Assembly: GCA_036392935.1 (NCBI GenBank)
Contig: DASVWZ010000147.1
Coordinates: 6,035-70,034 of the forward strand
Length of the DNA: 64,000 nt
Origin: DASVWZ01 sp036392935
Lineage (GTDB): Bacteria; Acidobacteriota; Terriglobia; Terriglobales; Acidobacteriaceae
Reading direction: 5' to 3'
Below, piece by piece: positions 43,083 to 52,651 of this stretch. The translations under genes were made by a program, and so were the position numbers. The stretch's first letter is position 1, and each line of letters starts with the position of its first letter. The notes below the pieces were generated by a model. It was not told where the DNA came from, did not search any database, and saw nothing but the letters and a program-made list of their open reading frames with translations.

Positions 43083-44516
43083 ATGGGGATCACGCTGAAT
43101 CCGAGCACACTGCTGAATGGGCAAGGCCTTGATGTAAGCACACTGGTCACAGAGGTTTTGGCCAATCAGAGCGGGGAACTTACAGTTCTGGAGAATGAGC
43201 AGTCGACGCTTTCGACCAATGCTGGGCTCCTGCAAGGCATTAACAACGACCTGAATTCATTGGCTACTGCGGTGCAAGGGCTGGCCGATCCCACCGGAGC
43301 ACTGGCGGCGATGGCGGCAAACTCCTCCGATTCGAACATTCTGACTGCAAGCGCTGAAACGTCGGCAACCGCCGGCACGCATTCCATAGTGGTGGATACG
43401 CTGGCCAGCGCAGGCATGATTTACAGCGAACCCATGACGAACGCGAACACATCATTCTTGGCCAGCGGATCGAGCAGCGGGGATATTCAACTGCAGGTTG
43501 GCGGATCGAATGGCACGACCTACGACCTTCCTATAACCGCAGGCTCCAACGACACCTTAAGCACGCTCGCCAGCTATATCAATCAGCAGAGCACACAGAA
43601 CAATTGGGGCTTGTCTGCCAGCGTGGTCAGTGATGCCAACGGCTCGCGCCTGGCGATCTATAGCCAGTCCACCGGAACCAGCACTGCTCTCGCGATTTCC
43701 TCGAACAACACGAACCTGAGTTTTGCGGCGCCAGTTGGCGGAACTGACGCGACCTTCACGCTTGATGGCGTTCCATTTGAGACGCAGACCAATGCCGTGA
43801 CAGGGGCGATTCCCGGGGTCACGCTGAATTTGGCCAGCGCCGATCCCAATACTACGGTTCAGCTCACCGTCGGCGCTGACGTCAATCAGGCCACGCAGGC
43901 CATCAACAATTTTGTCAGCGCTTACAACACTGTTATCGGCGACATCAATCAACAGTACACGGTCAGCTCTTCCACGAATAACGAAGGTCCGCTGGCTGCA
44001 GACAGCGCCCTGCGGTCCCTGCAAACCAGCCTACTTAACGACGTTACCTACTCGGTGGCAGGCAGTGGCGGCACGGTGAATCTGGCGTCGCTTGGCATCA
44101 GCATGAACGATGATGGCACGCTCACCGTGGGCAACAACGCCAGCGGCCAGAGCCTGAGCCAGGTGCTGCAGAACGATCCCTCCAGCGTGCTCAATTTTTT
44201 TCAGAACGCTTCGTCCACCGGATTCGCCAACAACTTCAACAATGACCTGACCAATCTGACCGACCCTACGGCAGGCGTTCTGAACGCCGACATCGCCCAG
44301 AACCAGACCCAGCAGCAGAACCTGACTTCCGACATCGACGAGTTCCAGCAACAGCTTCAATCGCAACAGACGGCTTTGACGCAGCAATTCAATCAGGTCA
44401 ACTCCACCTTGCAGGAATACCCAGCCACGCTGAACGAAGTCACGTCTTTGCTCGCCGGCCTGACAGGTTCTTCTACGACGTCAAGCACATCCTCCAGCTC
44501 TTCGACAACTCTTTAA
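43083..44516 (+). CDS. fliD: Flagellar filament cap protein FliD
   Basis: 477 aa with GGAGG 4 nt before the ATG. FliD_N: LDVSTLVTEVLANQSGELTV and the following coiled part. FliD_C from ~240: QATQAINNFVSAYNTVIGDI, AADSALRSLQTSLLN, and a C-terminal coil QQTALTQQFNQVNSTLQ. It ends in a Ser/Thr-only tail. It caps the growing filament and folds exported flagellin. Followed 6 bp later by fliS. Confidence 0.95.
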   Translation: MGITLNPSTLLNGQGLDVSTLVTEVLANQSGELTVLENEQSTLSTNAGLLQGINNDLNSLATAVQGLADPTGALAAMAANSSDSNILTASAETSATAGTHSIVVDTLASAGMIYSEPMTNANTSFLASGSSSGDIQLQVGGSNGTTYDLPITAGSNDTLSTLASYINQQSTQNNWGLSASVVSDANGSRLAIYSQSTGTSTALAISSNNTNLSFAAPVGGTDATFTLDGVPFETQTNAVTGAIPGVTLNLASADPNTTVQLTVGADVNQATQAINNFVSAYNTVIGDINQQYTVSSSTNNEGPLAADSALRSLQTSLLNDVTYSVAGSGGTVNLASLGISMNDDGTLTVGNNASGQSLSQVLQNDPSSVLNFFQNASSTGFANNFNNDLTNLTDPTAGVLNADIAQNQTQQQNLTSDIDEFQQQLQSQQTALTQQFNQVNSTLQEYPATLNEVTSLLAGLTGSSTTSSTSSSSSTTL

Positions 44517-44522
44517 CAAGCC

Positions 44523-44972
44523 ATGAACAACCCTCGAAACGCATACCGTGAGGCGGCTGTAAGTGGAGGCAACCCGGTCCAGTTGGTCATTCGCCTTTAC
44601 GAACAAATCATCCAGGACATCAGTCAGGCGGTTAAGGCGATCGAAACGAATGAAATCGAGCTGCGGACAGCGAAAATTAACCACGCGATTCTGGTAATTG
44701 CTCACCTGCAATCGCAACTCGATTTCGGGACGGGACCGGCGCCAGCTCGCCAACTCAGCGCATTCTATGATTCGGTGCGCAGCGGTCTCGTGCGGGCGCA
44801 GTTTCGCGGGTCGAAAGAATTGCTCGCTCAACAAATCACCGACCTGCTCGAAGTCCGATCCGCCTGGATGGAAGTGGAACGGGAAGATACAGGATCGACG
44901 TCTAATGCGCCCGCGATTGCTGGGGCTGCCGCTGACGATGCCGAGCCCATGGTCGCAAGCTGGAAGGCCTGA
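44523..44972 (+). CDS. fliS: Flagellin export chaperone FliS
   Basis: 149 aa. NNPRNAYREAAVSGGNPVQLV and IRLYEQIIQDISQAVKAIE are the family signature, followed by the four-helix-bundle core to ~120 and a variable tail. It binds the flagellin C-terminus to prevent early polymerisation in the cytoplasm. The stop overlaps the next ATG by one base (TGATG). Confidence 0.95.
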   Translation: MNNPRNAYREAAVSGGNPVQLVIRLYEQIIQDISQAVKAIETNEIELRTAKINHAILVIAHLQSQLDFGTGPAPARQLSAFYDSVRSGLVRAQFRGSKELLAQQITDLLEVRSAWMEVEREDTGSTSNAPAIAGAAADDAEPMVASWKA

Positions 44973-45328
44973 TGTCAGGGGCAGCGGTCGAAATTCTGCA
45001 GCGAGTGAACACCTCGCTGGCCGCTGCGATCAGCCGTTTTCAGCCCGAACATACCCGCGCTTCCGCCATCCAAGCGGAAGAACTTTCCGCCCTGCGCAAA
45101 GAGATTCGTTGTGCCGCGAATTGCATACGTGAACTGCCGCCGCATGCTACGAACGAACCGGCACTCGAAAAACACCTCTCCGATTTCCGCCATCATCTCG
45201 AACAGCTAAAGCAGGTCCTGCCGGCGCTCCATGCGCGTTTGCTGGCGGAGCAAGCGCGGCTATCTCAAACGCAAACGCAGATCAATGCTGCTGCGGCCTG
45301 GGTCGAGGCTAATCAAAGAACCCTGTAA
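44972..45328 (+). CDS. FliT/FlgN-like flagellar accessory protein
   Basis: 118 aa, all-helical, with heptad-like Leu/Ala spacing (LEQLKQVLPALHARLLAEQ, ending AAAWVEANQRTL). No strong motif, but its length, helical make-up and one-base overlap with fliS place it where FliT or another type III export chaperone normally stands. Assignment rests mainly on context. Confidence 0.6.
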   Translation: MSGAAVEILQRVNTSLAAAISRFQPEHTRASAIQAEELSALRKEIRCAANCIRELPPHATNEPALEKHLSDFRHHLEQLKQVLPALHARLLAEQARLSQTQTQINAAAAWVEANQRTL

Positions 45329-45333
45329 ACTGG

Positions 45334-46053
45334 ATGTCGAATCGGCTGGCTTCCATGCTCGACTTCTCCCGCTTCCAGCTTCTGACCTTCGATTGTTATG
45401 GCACGCTCATCGATTGGGAATCCGGCATCTTTTCCGCATTGCGTCCGATTCTCTTCGCTCACGGCGTAACCATCTCCGATGCCGTGCTGCTCGAGTTGTA
45501 TGGCGAACTCGAGGCGGAAGCCGAGGGCGGAGAATACTCGACCTACCGCAACGTGCTTGAATCGGTCGTACGGAACCTGGGCGAGCGTTTGGGGTTTGAG
45601 GCGTCAAATGCGGAAGCTCGCGCCCTCCCAGAATCCGTTGCCGGTTGGCTGGCTTTTACCGACACGGTCGAATCTCTTCGTCGATTGAAACCGCGATACA
45701 AGCTTGCAGTTATTTCCAATATCGACGACGATCTCTTTGCTTCAACCGCGCCGAAGCTCGGCATCGTATTCGACGAGATCATCACTGCTCAGCAAGCCGG
45801 GTGTTACAAGCCGTGCAAACAACTGTTCGAACTGGCACAGCAACGTTGCCGTGTTCCCGTCGATGAATGGCTGCACATCGGGCAAAGCATTTACCACGAC
45901 GTGATTCCGGCGCAGGATCTCGGAATCTCGACTGTCTGGGTGAATCGTCCATCCGCGCGGGCTGGAATCGGCGCCGTGAAGCCAGCACAAGGGAAGCCCG
46001 ATCTTGAGGTCCCAAACCTGACCACATTGGCGGACATCGCGCTCCACCTCTGA
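45334..46053 (+). CDS. HAD hydrolase, type II haloacid dehalogenase-like
   Basis: 239 aa; ATG 45334 lies 5 bp after the flagellar gene, and ATG 45355 is an equally possible start. Motif I FDCYGTLIDW with the nucleophile Asp, motif II VISNIDDD, motif III Lys in GCYKPCKQLF and motif IV IGQSIYHDVIPA. These match type-II (L-2-haloacid dehalogenase-like) HADs, many of which act on phosphates or are uncharacterised. Read-through from the flagellar operon is possible. Confidence 0.88.
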   Translation: MSNRLASMLDFSRFQLLTFDCYGTLIDWESGIFSALRPILFAHGVTISDAVLLELYGELEAEAEGGEYSTYRNVLESVVRNLGERLGFEASNAEARALPESVAGWLAFTDTVESLRRLKPRYKLAVISNIDDDLFASTAPKLGIVFDEIITAQQAGCYKPCKQLFELAQQRCRVPVDEWLHIGQSIYHDVIPAQDLGISTVWVNRPSARAGIGAVKPAQGKPDLEVPNLTTLADIALHL

Positions 46054-46134
46054 CTCGCATCTTTCGTTGATTCAGTATTAGACTGGTTTTTCTGCCGCCT
46101 ACTCATTCGGCAAAGCCAGCATCTTGGAGAAGCC

Positions 46135-47349
46135 ATGACCGTCGCCGCTCGTGTTAATCCGCTTTCGTACCTCACCGATCAGATCAGCGACCTTAAAGCT
46201 AAGGGCACGCATTTTCGCCTACGCGTTCTCGACGACGAGCAAGGTCCCGTTTGCACTTTCGACGGAAAGAAAGTGATCAACCTCGCCTCGAACAACTACC
46301 TGGGGCTCACAACGCACCCCAAGTTGCGCGAAGCCGCGCTTGCAGCCACGCGAGAATACGGTGTCGGTTCCGGCGCCGTCCGCACGATCGCCGGCACCAT
46401 GAAAATTCACATGGAGTTGGAGGAAAAAATCGCTCGCTTCAAGAACGTCGAAGCCTGCGTGGTTTTTCAATCCGGATTCACCGCCAACGCTGGTACCGTG
46501 TCTGCTGTTCTGGGCAAAGAGGATTTCATCATCTCCGACCAGCTCAACCATGCTTCGATCATCGATGGAGCGCGTCTTTCTCGCGCCAAGATCCTCGTCT
46601 TCAATCACAAAGACATTGCTCACGCAGAACAACAACTCGCCAGTGTGAAAGATCAACCAGGGAAAAAGCTGTTGATCACCGACGGCGTTTTTTCAATGGA
46701 TGGCGACATCGGGCCGCTCCCGGCACTCTGCGATCTTGCAGAAAAATACGGAGCCATCATGATGGTTGATGACGCTCATGCTTCCGGCGTCCTTGGCCGC
46801 AACGGCCGCGGTACGGTCGACCATTTCAAAGTTCACGGACGCGTCGACATTCAGGTCGGCACGCTTTCGAAAGCAATCGGCGCCCTCGGCGGATACGTCT
46901 GCGGCACGCGCGATCTGATCGACTTTCTCTACCATCGCGGCCGTCCATTCCTGTTTTCAACGTCGCATCCGCCGTCGGTCGCGGCCACTTGTATCGCGGC
47001 CTTCGACGTTCTCGAAAGCGAACCCGAGCGCATCGATCAACTCTGGCAGAACACGCGCTTCTGGAAAAAAGAACTTGGCCTGCTCGGCTTCAACATCGGC
47101 GGAGTGAACACTCCTGCCAGCGAAACGCCGATCACTCCAATCATCATCGGCGACGGCAAACTCACCATGGACTTTTCGCGCGAACTTTTCAATCAAAGCG
47201 TCCTGGGCACGGGCATCGCGTTCCCCACCGTCCCGGAGGGCAAAGCTCGCATCCGCACCATCATGACCGCGACGCATACACAAGACCAGTTGCAGCAGGC
47301 GCTTGAAATCCTCAAGCGCGTTGGCAAAAAAATGAGTATTCTTAACTGA
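46135..47349 (+). CDS. kbl: Glycine C-acetyltransferase (2-amino-3-ketobutyrate CoA ligase)
   Basis: 404 aa with TTGGAGAAG before the ATG. Alpha-oxoamine synthase family: NNYLGLTTHPKLREAA, GSGAVRTIAGT, MVDDAHASGVLGRNGRG and the PLP Lys in GTLSKAIGALGG. SHPPSVAATCIAA and GTGIAFPTVPEGKARIR fit Kbl better than AONS or ALAS. It cleaves 2-amino-3-oxobutyrate with CoA into glycine and acetyl-CoA in threonine breakdown. No adjacent threonine dehydrogenase is seen. Confidence 0.92.
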   Translation: MTVAARVNPLSYLTDQISDLKAKGTHFRLRVLDDEQGPVCTFDGKKVINLASNNYLGLTTHPKLREAALAATREYGVGSGAVRTIAGTMKIHMELEEKIARFKNVEACVVFQSGFTANAGTVSAVLGKEDFIISDQLNHASIIDGARLSRAKILVFNHKDIAHAEQQLASVKDQPGKKLLITDGVFSMDGDIGPLPALCDLAEKYGAIMMVDDAHASGVLGRNGRGTVDHFKVHGRVDIQVGTLSKAIGALGGYVCGTRDLIDFLYHRGRPFLFSTSHPPSVAATCIAAFDVLESEPERIDQLWQNTRFWKKELGLLGFNIGGVNTPASETPITPIIIGDGKLTMDFSRELFNQSVLGTGIAFPTVPEGKARIRTIMTATHTQDQLQQALEILKRVGKKMSILN

Positions 47350-47373
47350 TTCGACTGAAGGAGGCGAACCAAC

Positions 47374-47736
47374 TTGCGGATGCTTCTTCACTGGCTGATC
47401 ACCGCTTTAGCGGTCTGGATTACGTCGCGTCTGGTTCCTGGATTTGAAGTCAGCGGCGCCGCTGCCGCTTTGATCGCCGCGGTTGTGATTGGATTCGTCA
47501 ACGCCACACTTGGCCTTTTTCTAAAAATCGTCACCTTCCCGCTCACGATCCTTACGCTCGGTCTGTTCTGGTTCATCGTCAACGCATTCATGATCGAGCT
47601 GGCTTCGGTGCTGGTTCCCGGCTTTCACGTGCGTGGTTTTGGGGCCGCGTTCTGGGGCAGCATTGTGTTGACGCTGGTAAACATGTTCTTGAAGTGGCTG
47701 GTGCTGCCTGCGAAAGCCAATAACATCCCGCACTAA
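47374..47736 (+). CDS. Small four-helix membrane protein (phage-holin-4/YvlD family)
   Basis: 120 aa; TTG 47374 is favoured over ATG 47380 because GGAGG ends ~10 nt before it. Four hydrophobic helices with the recurrent LVPGFEVSG and LVPGFHVRG turns, and FPLTILTLGLFWFIVNAFM, define the family often labelled 'phage holin family'. Despite the label there is no phage context; YvlD-type members are chromosomal stress-related membrane proteins. Confidence 0.85.
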   Translation: MRMLLHWLITALAVWITSRLVPGFEVSGAAAALIAAVVIGFVNATLGLFLKIVTFPLTILTLGLFWFIVNAFMIELASVLVPGFHVRGFGAAFWGSIVLTLVNMFLKWLVLPAKANNIPH

Positions 47737-47747
47737 CTGCTGGCTGA

Positions 47748-48749
47748 ATGTCGATGGATTCTCCTATGCGCAAGACTTTCTTGTCCGCTGTACTTCTGAC
47801 CGCCGTCATTTCTTTTGCCCAGGACTCGCGCCACTTCACGTTTCACTATGACTTCACCGTCAAGAATCTGCCGGCGGATAGGAAGGTCCGCATATGGATG
47901 CCGGTCGCGCAAAGCGATGCCTATCAGGAAGTCCATATTGTCTCGGCGAAGGGCGATCTTCCATTAAAACAAACTGGCGAATCGAAATTCGGCAACGAAA
48001 TCTACTACGCTGAAACCTCGCATCCGCCGGGCAACGAGCTGCATTTCGACATCGAATACGACATCATTCGCCATGAGCGCGTTGCGCTTTCCCCCAACGC
48101 ACATCTGACAGATGTCTCGCTCTCATCGGCGGAACGCCAGCAATACCTTCAACCCGACACACTTGTCCCGATCACCGGCCTTCCCGCCGATCTGGCAAAG
48201 CAAGTCACGCAGGGCAGGACACAGCCGCTCGACAAAGCCCGTGCCATCTACGATTACGTCTTCACCACCATGCGCTACGACAAAACCGGCACCGGTTGGG
48301 GTCGCGGCGACGTTCTGTACGCGTGTGACGCCAAGAAAGGCAACTGCACCGACTTCCATTCGCTGTTCATTGCGATGGCCCGCTCGCAAGGCATTCCCGC
48401 GCGCTTCGAAATTGGTTTCCCTTTGCCTGCCGACAAACATTCTGGAGAAATCGCCGGTTATCACTGCTGGTCTGATTTTTACATCGACGGCAAAGGTTGG
48501 ATTCCCGTCGACATCTCTGAAGCGTGGAAGCATCCGGACAAACGCGACTACTTTTTCGGATCCCACGATGTGAACCGCGTGCAGTTCAGCCTGGGCCGTG
48601 ACCTTGCGCTCAATCCCGCGCAGGACGGCAAACCGCTCAATTATTTTGTATATCCGTACGTGGAAGTTGAGGGTCGCGAATTTCCTAACATCTCAATGGC
48701 GTTTTCATTCGCCGCCGCCGATTCCACGCCGACCGAAGCCAGCCACTGA
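47748..48749 (+). CDS. Exported transglutaminase-like cysteine protein
   Basis: 333 aa; starts at 47748, 47754 and 47766 are all possible, the last giving the tidiest signal peptide (MRKTFLSAVLLTAVISFAQ). The transglutaminase-like triad is visible: Cys200 in GNCTDFHSLFIAMARS, His239 in GYHCWSDFYI and Asp255 in GWIPVDISEAW. Bacterial members are mostly periplasmic peptidases or amide hydrolases rather than cross-linkers. Twelve bases after the holin-like gene, likely co-transcribed. Confidence 0.88.
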   Translation: MSMDSPMRKTFLSAVLLTAVISFAQDSRHFTFHYDFTVKNLPADRKVRIWMPVAQSDAYQEVHIVSAKGDLPLKQTGESKFGNEIYYAETSHPPGNELHFDIEYDIIRHERVALSPNAHLTDVSLSSAERQQYLQPDTLVPITGLPADLAKQVTQGRTQPLDKARAIYDYVFTTMRYDKTGTGWGRGDVLYACDAKKGNCTDFHSLFIAMARSQGIPARFEIGFPLPADKHSGEIAGYHCWSDFYIDGKGWIPVDISEAWKHPDKRDYFFGSHDVNRVQFSLGRDLALNPAQDGKPLNYFVYPYVEVEGREFPNISMAFSFAAADSTPTEASH

Positions 48750-48777
48750 ATTGACCGCACCCGCGAGCCATGCCAGT

Positions 48778-49545
48778 TCACTTTGTCGTTGCCAGGGAAT
48801 CCGCCAAACTCAGCAAGTTCCTGGGAACGACGCGTATTACTCCTCTGCGGGGGCTGTCGATATCGGCAATCAGGAAAAACGAAATCGACACGATCAGGGG
48901 GAGGGTCGTGAATAGGACTCCCGCCATCTTCGACTGTCCTCGCGCGCCATAGCCAAGCAGCACATTGCAGAAGACCGCGATTGCTCCCATCATGATCCAC
49001 GCTGCCGCCGGAATCCGGTTCCACCACGCCGCCTGTGTGTACCCTGACGAGTTCAAGACGTCATTCATGCCTGAGACAACCAGCGCAGCCATCGGCGTCG
49101 GCTGCGCCATCGCCGGGCCCCGAACGCCTGCCCACAAATCCGCCTGCAACTTGTCGGTGCGCTGGTTGACCAGCGCCAGATCTTCACCGTTCAGCGTATA
49201 GAAGAGGATGCGTTCCTCAAGATACTTCCTAAGTTGTTCTTTTAAGTTTGGCGTATTGTCGCCCGGCAACAACTCCAAGCGCAGATACTCGGTTCCGATC
49301 GCGTTGGCCTCTTCTTCTTCAAGATTTTTTCGCTGGTCATACCGGCTGACGGCCATAGAGAAAGTAAATCCGATGATCAGGCCCAGCAATGTTAATGAGG
49401 CTCCCAGGATCAGGTTAAGATCGTCGCGCTGCTCCGCCTCGATTGGCGCGGGCCGGCGCTTACGAAAAAAAACTCCGATCTGCACCGCCAGCAACATCAG
49501 GATGAGAAAGACAACAAAAACTTCAATTGGACTATCCCACATCAT
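48778..49545 (-). CDS. Bestrophin-like (DUF4239) membrane protein
   Basis: 255 aa from ATG 49545; the open frame extends 40 codons further up, but that part is hydrophilic and unlike the family. Two N-terminal helices (EVFVVFLILMLLAVQIGVFF; LTLLGLIIGFTFSMAVSRYD) are followed by NLEEEEANAIGTEYLRLELLP, the family signature. Two C-terminal helices come near GAIAVFCNVLLGYG and FTTLPLIVSISFFLIADIDSP. Possibly an anion channel-like protein; function unproven. Confidence 0.82.
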   Translation of the reverse strand: MMWDSPIEVFVVFLILMLLAVQIGVFFRKRRPAPIEAEQRDDLNLILGASLTLLGLIIGFTFSMAVSRYDQRKNLEEEEANAIGTEYLRLELLPGDNTPNLKEQLRKYLEERILFYTLNGEDLALVNQRTDKLQADLWAGVRGPAMAQPTPMAALVVSGMNDVLNSSGYTQAAWWNRIPAAAWIMMGAIAVFCNVLLGYGARGQSKMAGVLFTTLPLIVSISFFLIADIDSPRRGVIRVVPRNLLSLADSLATTK

Positions 49546-49736
49546 TATTGGCCGACCTTTCTCTGGTACCGGAAGTCCGCTCTTGCTTTGCCTTAGCGCC
49601 GGGCAAGGATGAAATTGGATTATAGGCTCAACGCGCCACTTGCTTAAATCGTACTGTTCATCCATGCTAAAAGAGGAGCGAATTCAGCCGGCATCCATCC
49701 GGGAACGGGCTCCGGCTGCTTCCTAAGACATACTGC

Positions 49737-51029
49737 ATGCTAGATCTGAGTTTTGTTCGCGAGCATATTCCGCAAGTGGAAGAGATGTTGCGCCGTCGCG
49801 GCATGAATCCCGCCGACACACTCAAGGACTTCGCCGATATTGACGCACAGCGCCGCCAGGCCATCACCAGCGCCGAAACCATGAAGGCGCAGCGCAATCG
49901 CGTCTCGGAAGAAATCGCCAAGCTGAAAAAGGCTGGCGAGAATACAGATGCGCAAATGGCAGAAAGCAAGGGCCTGCGCGAGACCATCAGCCAGCTTGAA
50001 AAGGCCGCTGAAGAATACGATGGCCGCCTGCGCGAAATTCTCACCGGCCTTCCCAACATACCCCATGACAGCGTGCCCGTCGGCAAAGATGCCGACGCCA
50101 ATGTGGAGGTGCGGCGCTGGGGCACTCCGCCGAAATTCGATTTCAATCCCAAGCCGCACTGGGAGCTGGGCGAGCAGCTCGGCATCCTCGATCTGGAGCG
50201 TGCCGTAAAACTTACCGGGGCGCGTTTCGCTGTCTACTGGGACCTGGGTGCGCGTCTGGAGCGCGCTCTGGCCAATTTCATGCTCGATCTGCACATCGGA
50301 CCGCAGGGCTACACGGAAGTTCTGCCGCCGTTTCTGGTGAATTCGGAATCCATGTACGGAACTGGCCAGTTGCCCAAGTTCGCTGACGATCTTTTTCGGG
50401 TTTCACACGGAGATAAGAACTTGTGGCTGATTTCAACCGCCGAGGTCCCCGTGACCAACCTCTATCGCGATGAAGTTCTCGATGAATCGCGATTGCCGAT
50501 TTCGCTCACTGCGTACACTCCCTGTTTTCGCAGCGAAGCGGGTTCTTACGGAAAAGATGTGCGCGGCATCATTCGCCAGCATCAGTTTCAGAAAGTCGAA
50601 CTGGTGAAATTCTCCAAACCCGAAGATTCCTACGAGCAGTTGGAAAAGCTGACTCACGATGCCGAGGAAGTTCTGCAGAAACTCGGCCTGCCCTATCGTG
50701 TGATGGCGTTGTCCACCGGAGACATGAGCGCATCTTCAGCGAAAACGTACGATTTGGAAGTGTGGCTACCCGGGCAGCAACTCTTCCGCGAGATCTCTTC
50801 CTGCTCCAACTTCGAAGCGTTTCAGGCCCGTCGCGCCAACATTCGTTTTCGCCGCCAGGGCAAGACCAAACCCGAGTTCGCCCATACGCTCAACGGCAGT
50901 GGCCTTGCCGTTGGCCGGACCTGGGTTGCGATCGTCGAAAATTATCAGCAAGCCGACGGTACGGTGATGATCCCCGAGGTTCTGCGCCGGTACATCGGTG
51001 CCGATCGCATCACGCCGAAGAAATTTTAA
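49737..51029 (+). CDS. serS: Seryl-tRNA synthetase
   Basis: 430 aa. N-terminal tRNA-binding coiled arm (LDLSFVREHIPQVEEML to ~110), then the class II catalytic core: motif 2 CFRSEAGSYGKDVRGIIRQH, SSCSNFEAFQARRANIRFR, and motif 3 NGSGLAVGRTWVAIVENYQ. It charges tRNA-Ser (and tRNA-Sec where present). Monocistronic. No T-box or attenuator is seen in the short leader. Confidence 0.97.
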   Translation: MLDLSFVREHIPQVEEMLRRRGMNPADTLKDFADIDAQRRQAITSAETMKAQRNRVSEEIAKLKKAGENTDAQMAESKGLRETISQLEKAAEEYDGRLREILTGLPNIPHDSVPVGKDADANVEVRRWGTPPKFDFNPKPHWELGEQLGILDLERAVKLTGARFAVYWDLGARLERALANFMLDLHIGPQGYTEVLPPFLVNSESMYGTGQLPKFADDLFRVSHGDKNLWLISTAEVPVTNLYRDEVLDESRLPISLTAYTPCFRSEAGSYGKDVRGIIRQHQFQKVELVKFSKPEDSYEQLEKLTHDAEEVLQKLGLPYRVMALSTGDMSASSAKTYDLEVWLPGQQLFREISSCSNFEAFQARRANIRFRRQGKTKPEFAHTLNGSGLAVGRTWVAIVENYQQADGTVMIPEVLRRYIGADRITPKKF

Positions 51030-51203
51030 TTTCGCCACACTCAAATTGTGCTCCGATCCAGCGCAAGCGCACCGACTCCGCGATTCCGCGTAAACATTCG
51101 TAAATCTCTGCAAAATAGTGTGATGGGCCAGGGCAAACGGCAATTCTCACGGTAGAATTACTCGCATCGCAAACATCATCTCCAGGAAGCCTCTCCGAGT
51201 CTT

Positions 51204-52553
51204 ATGAACAACGTTTGCCTCTGCCCATGTCTGTTGGCGTTGCTTCTTCTTTCCGCCGCCCTCGCTGCTGCGCAGGGCGGTGCCCCGATGGAAGAACCGA
51301 ATATGGGCAACCTGCGGCACGGTCGTCATATATGGATCGTTCTCGGGCGATCAAGTGGCGGCGACTCAGAGGACTCGACCGAAGACCTGAGAGCGTTTAA
51401 TCAGGCGATGGCTATGCAGGCCACGGATGATCAAGTTGCCATTTATAGTTCGATGGTCAAAGAAACGGAGACCGCGCTCGGTGCACTTCAAACACTTGCT
51501 GGGCAAAGCAAAAAGGGCTCCAACACCAGCCAATCTTCCGCCTCCACGGGCACTCTGAGTCAAGCCATTGAGATGGCGCGTAGTGAAAGCCGGCAGTTTG
51601 TGGCGTCACTCTCAAAAGCCCAAGCCCTCGGCCTCCGCGACATAACAGTGAAACTGAACAAACTCGATGCTGAACTCGCTGAACAGTCTGCCGGGTTGAA
51701 AGTGAGTACCGAAACCACGCCGGACGCGGCACCGATTGAAAATGCGAAGACCCTGGGCCAAACACTAAGCGCCTTTCATACCGAACAACTCGGCCTTGGA
51801 AACGAAATGGGCATCCAGGACATCGGCGGAGCGCAAGCCTTCACTCTGGATATTCTTGCAGTGAACAGCACCCTCGAGATCGAGAAAAAGACCGTGGCCA
51901 TGACGATTCAGGGGACGATCTCTCGTGGCTCGACTGACGTGGACCATAACCAATTGACCCTTCAGTTGGTTGCGGACGCGTCGGATCTGCAGGAAAGCAT
52001 CACAGAGATTTTGCGCGCGAAACTCGATGGCGGGCAGCGATGCGGCGACCGCCTTTATGTTAGGTGGGCAACGCTCGCGGCACAAGAATTGGCAGTTACC
52101 CTGCGAACCCAACTTCAAGTGCAGCGCTGGACTTGCTACCTGTCGTCAAACCTGGGGGAACCACAAGAATTGGTCGAAGGGACCGGCGGCGTTGAGTTGA
52201 AGGTCACGCCGACGATCGAAGCGAATAACCAGGTCCGGCTGGTGGCGGAGGTCAGCAAGGTCGATAACACGGGATTGGTCGCCGATCAGATCCGGTCCGG
52301 TACCCTCGGCGCGGCTTTAAGGACCGCAGCTGTCCAGGCGCTGACGCCTGCAGTCGGCGCGGAAATGGACTTCAAAACTGTGCTGCCCCCGGCGGCTCAA
52401 AACAGTGTCACTGCCCGTAAGATCGAATTTCGCGAAGCGGGTGGGCTGCGCATTTTGCTGGATGGCGACATCCCTATCTCCGACGATCAGATTCGAGCGT
52501 TGATCACTCAGCTAAGAAACCGTCAAACGGCGCAGGGCAGCCCACAACAGTAG
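51204..52553 (+). CDS. Exported protein of unknown function
   Basis: 449 aa. A signal peptide (1-23, CLLALLLLSAALAAAQ) is followed by a Gly/Asp/Ser-rich stretch, a helical region (55-200), and a C-terminal half (205-440) of probable beta/alpha make-up (LEIEKKTVAMTIQGTISRG; RKIEFREAGGLRILLDGD). Two Cys residues (near 282 and 311) may pair after export. No family recognised. It heads a small envelope group with the next two genes, though 98 bp separate it from the second. Confidence 0.75.
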   Translation: MNNVCLCPCLLALLLLSAALAAAQGGAPMEEPNMGNLRHGRHIWIVLGRSSGGDSEDSTEDLRAFNQAMAMQATDDQVAIYSSMVKETETALGALQTLAGQSKKGSNTSQSSASTGTLSQAIEMARSESRQFVASLSKAQALGLRDITVKLNKLDAELAEQSAGLKVSTETTPDAAPIENAKTLGQTLSAFHTEQLGLGNEMGIQDIGGAQAFTLDILAVNSTLEIEKKTVAMTIQGTISRGSTDVDHNQLTLQLVADASDLQESITEILRAKLDGGQRCGDRLYVRWATLAAQELAVTLRTQLQVQRWTCYLSSNLGEPQELVEGTGGVELKVTPTIEANNQVRLVAEVSKVDNTGLVADQIRSGTLGAALRTAAVQALTPAVGAEMDFKTVLPPAAQNSVTARKIEFREAGGLRILLDGDIPISDDQIRALITQLRNRQTAQGSPQQ

Positions 52554-52651
52554 GAGAGCTGGTCTTGAAAGGTTTAACTACGAAATCCTTGCGTTCCCCG
52601 GGCATTTTCCAGCATCCTAAGATTGTCAACTTTTGGGCCAGAACATAGACT

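Noticed and set aside
47374..47736. Prophage remnant, because the protein is of a 'phage holin family'
   Set aside because: No endolysin, integrase or structural phage gene is nearby; the family is common on chromosomes outside phages.
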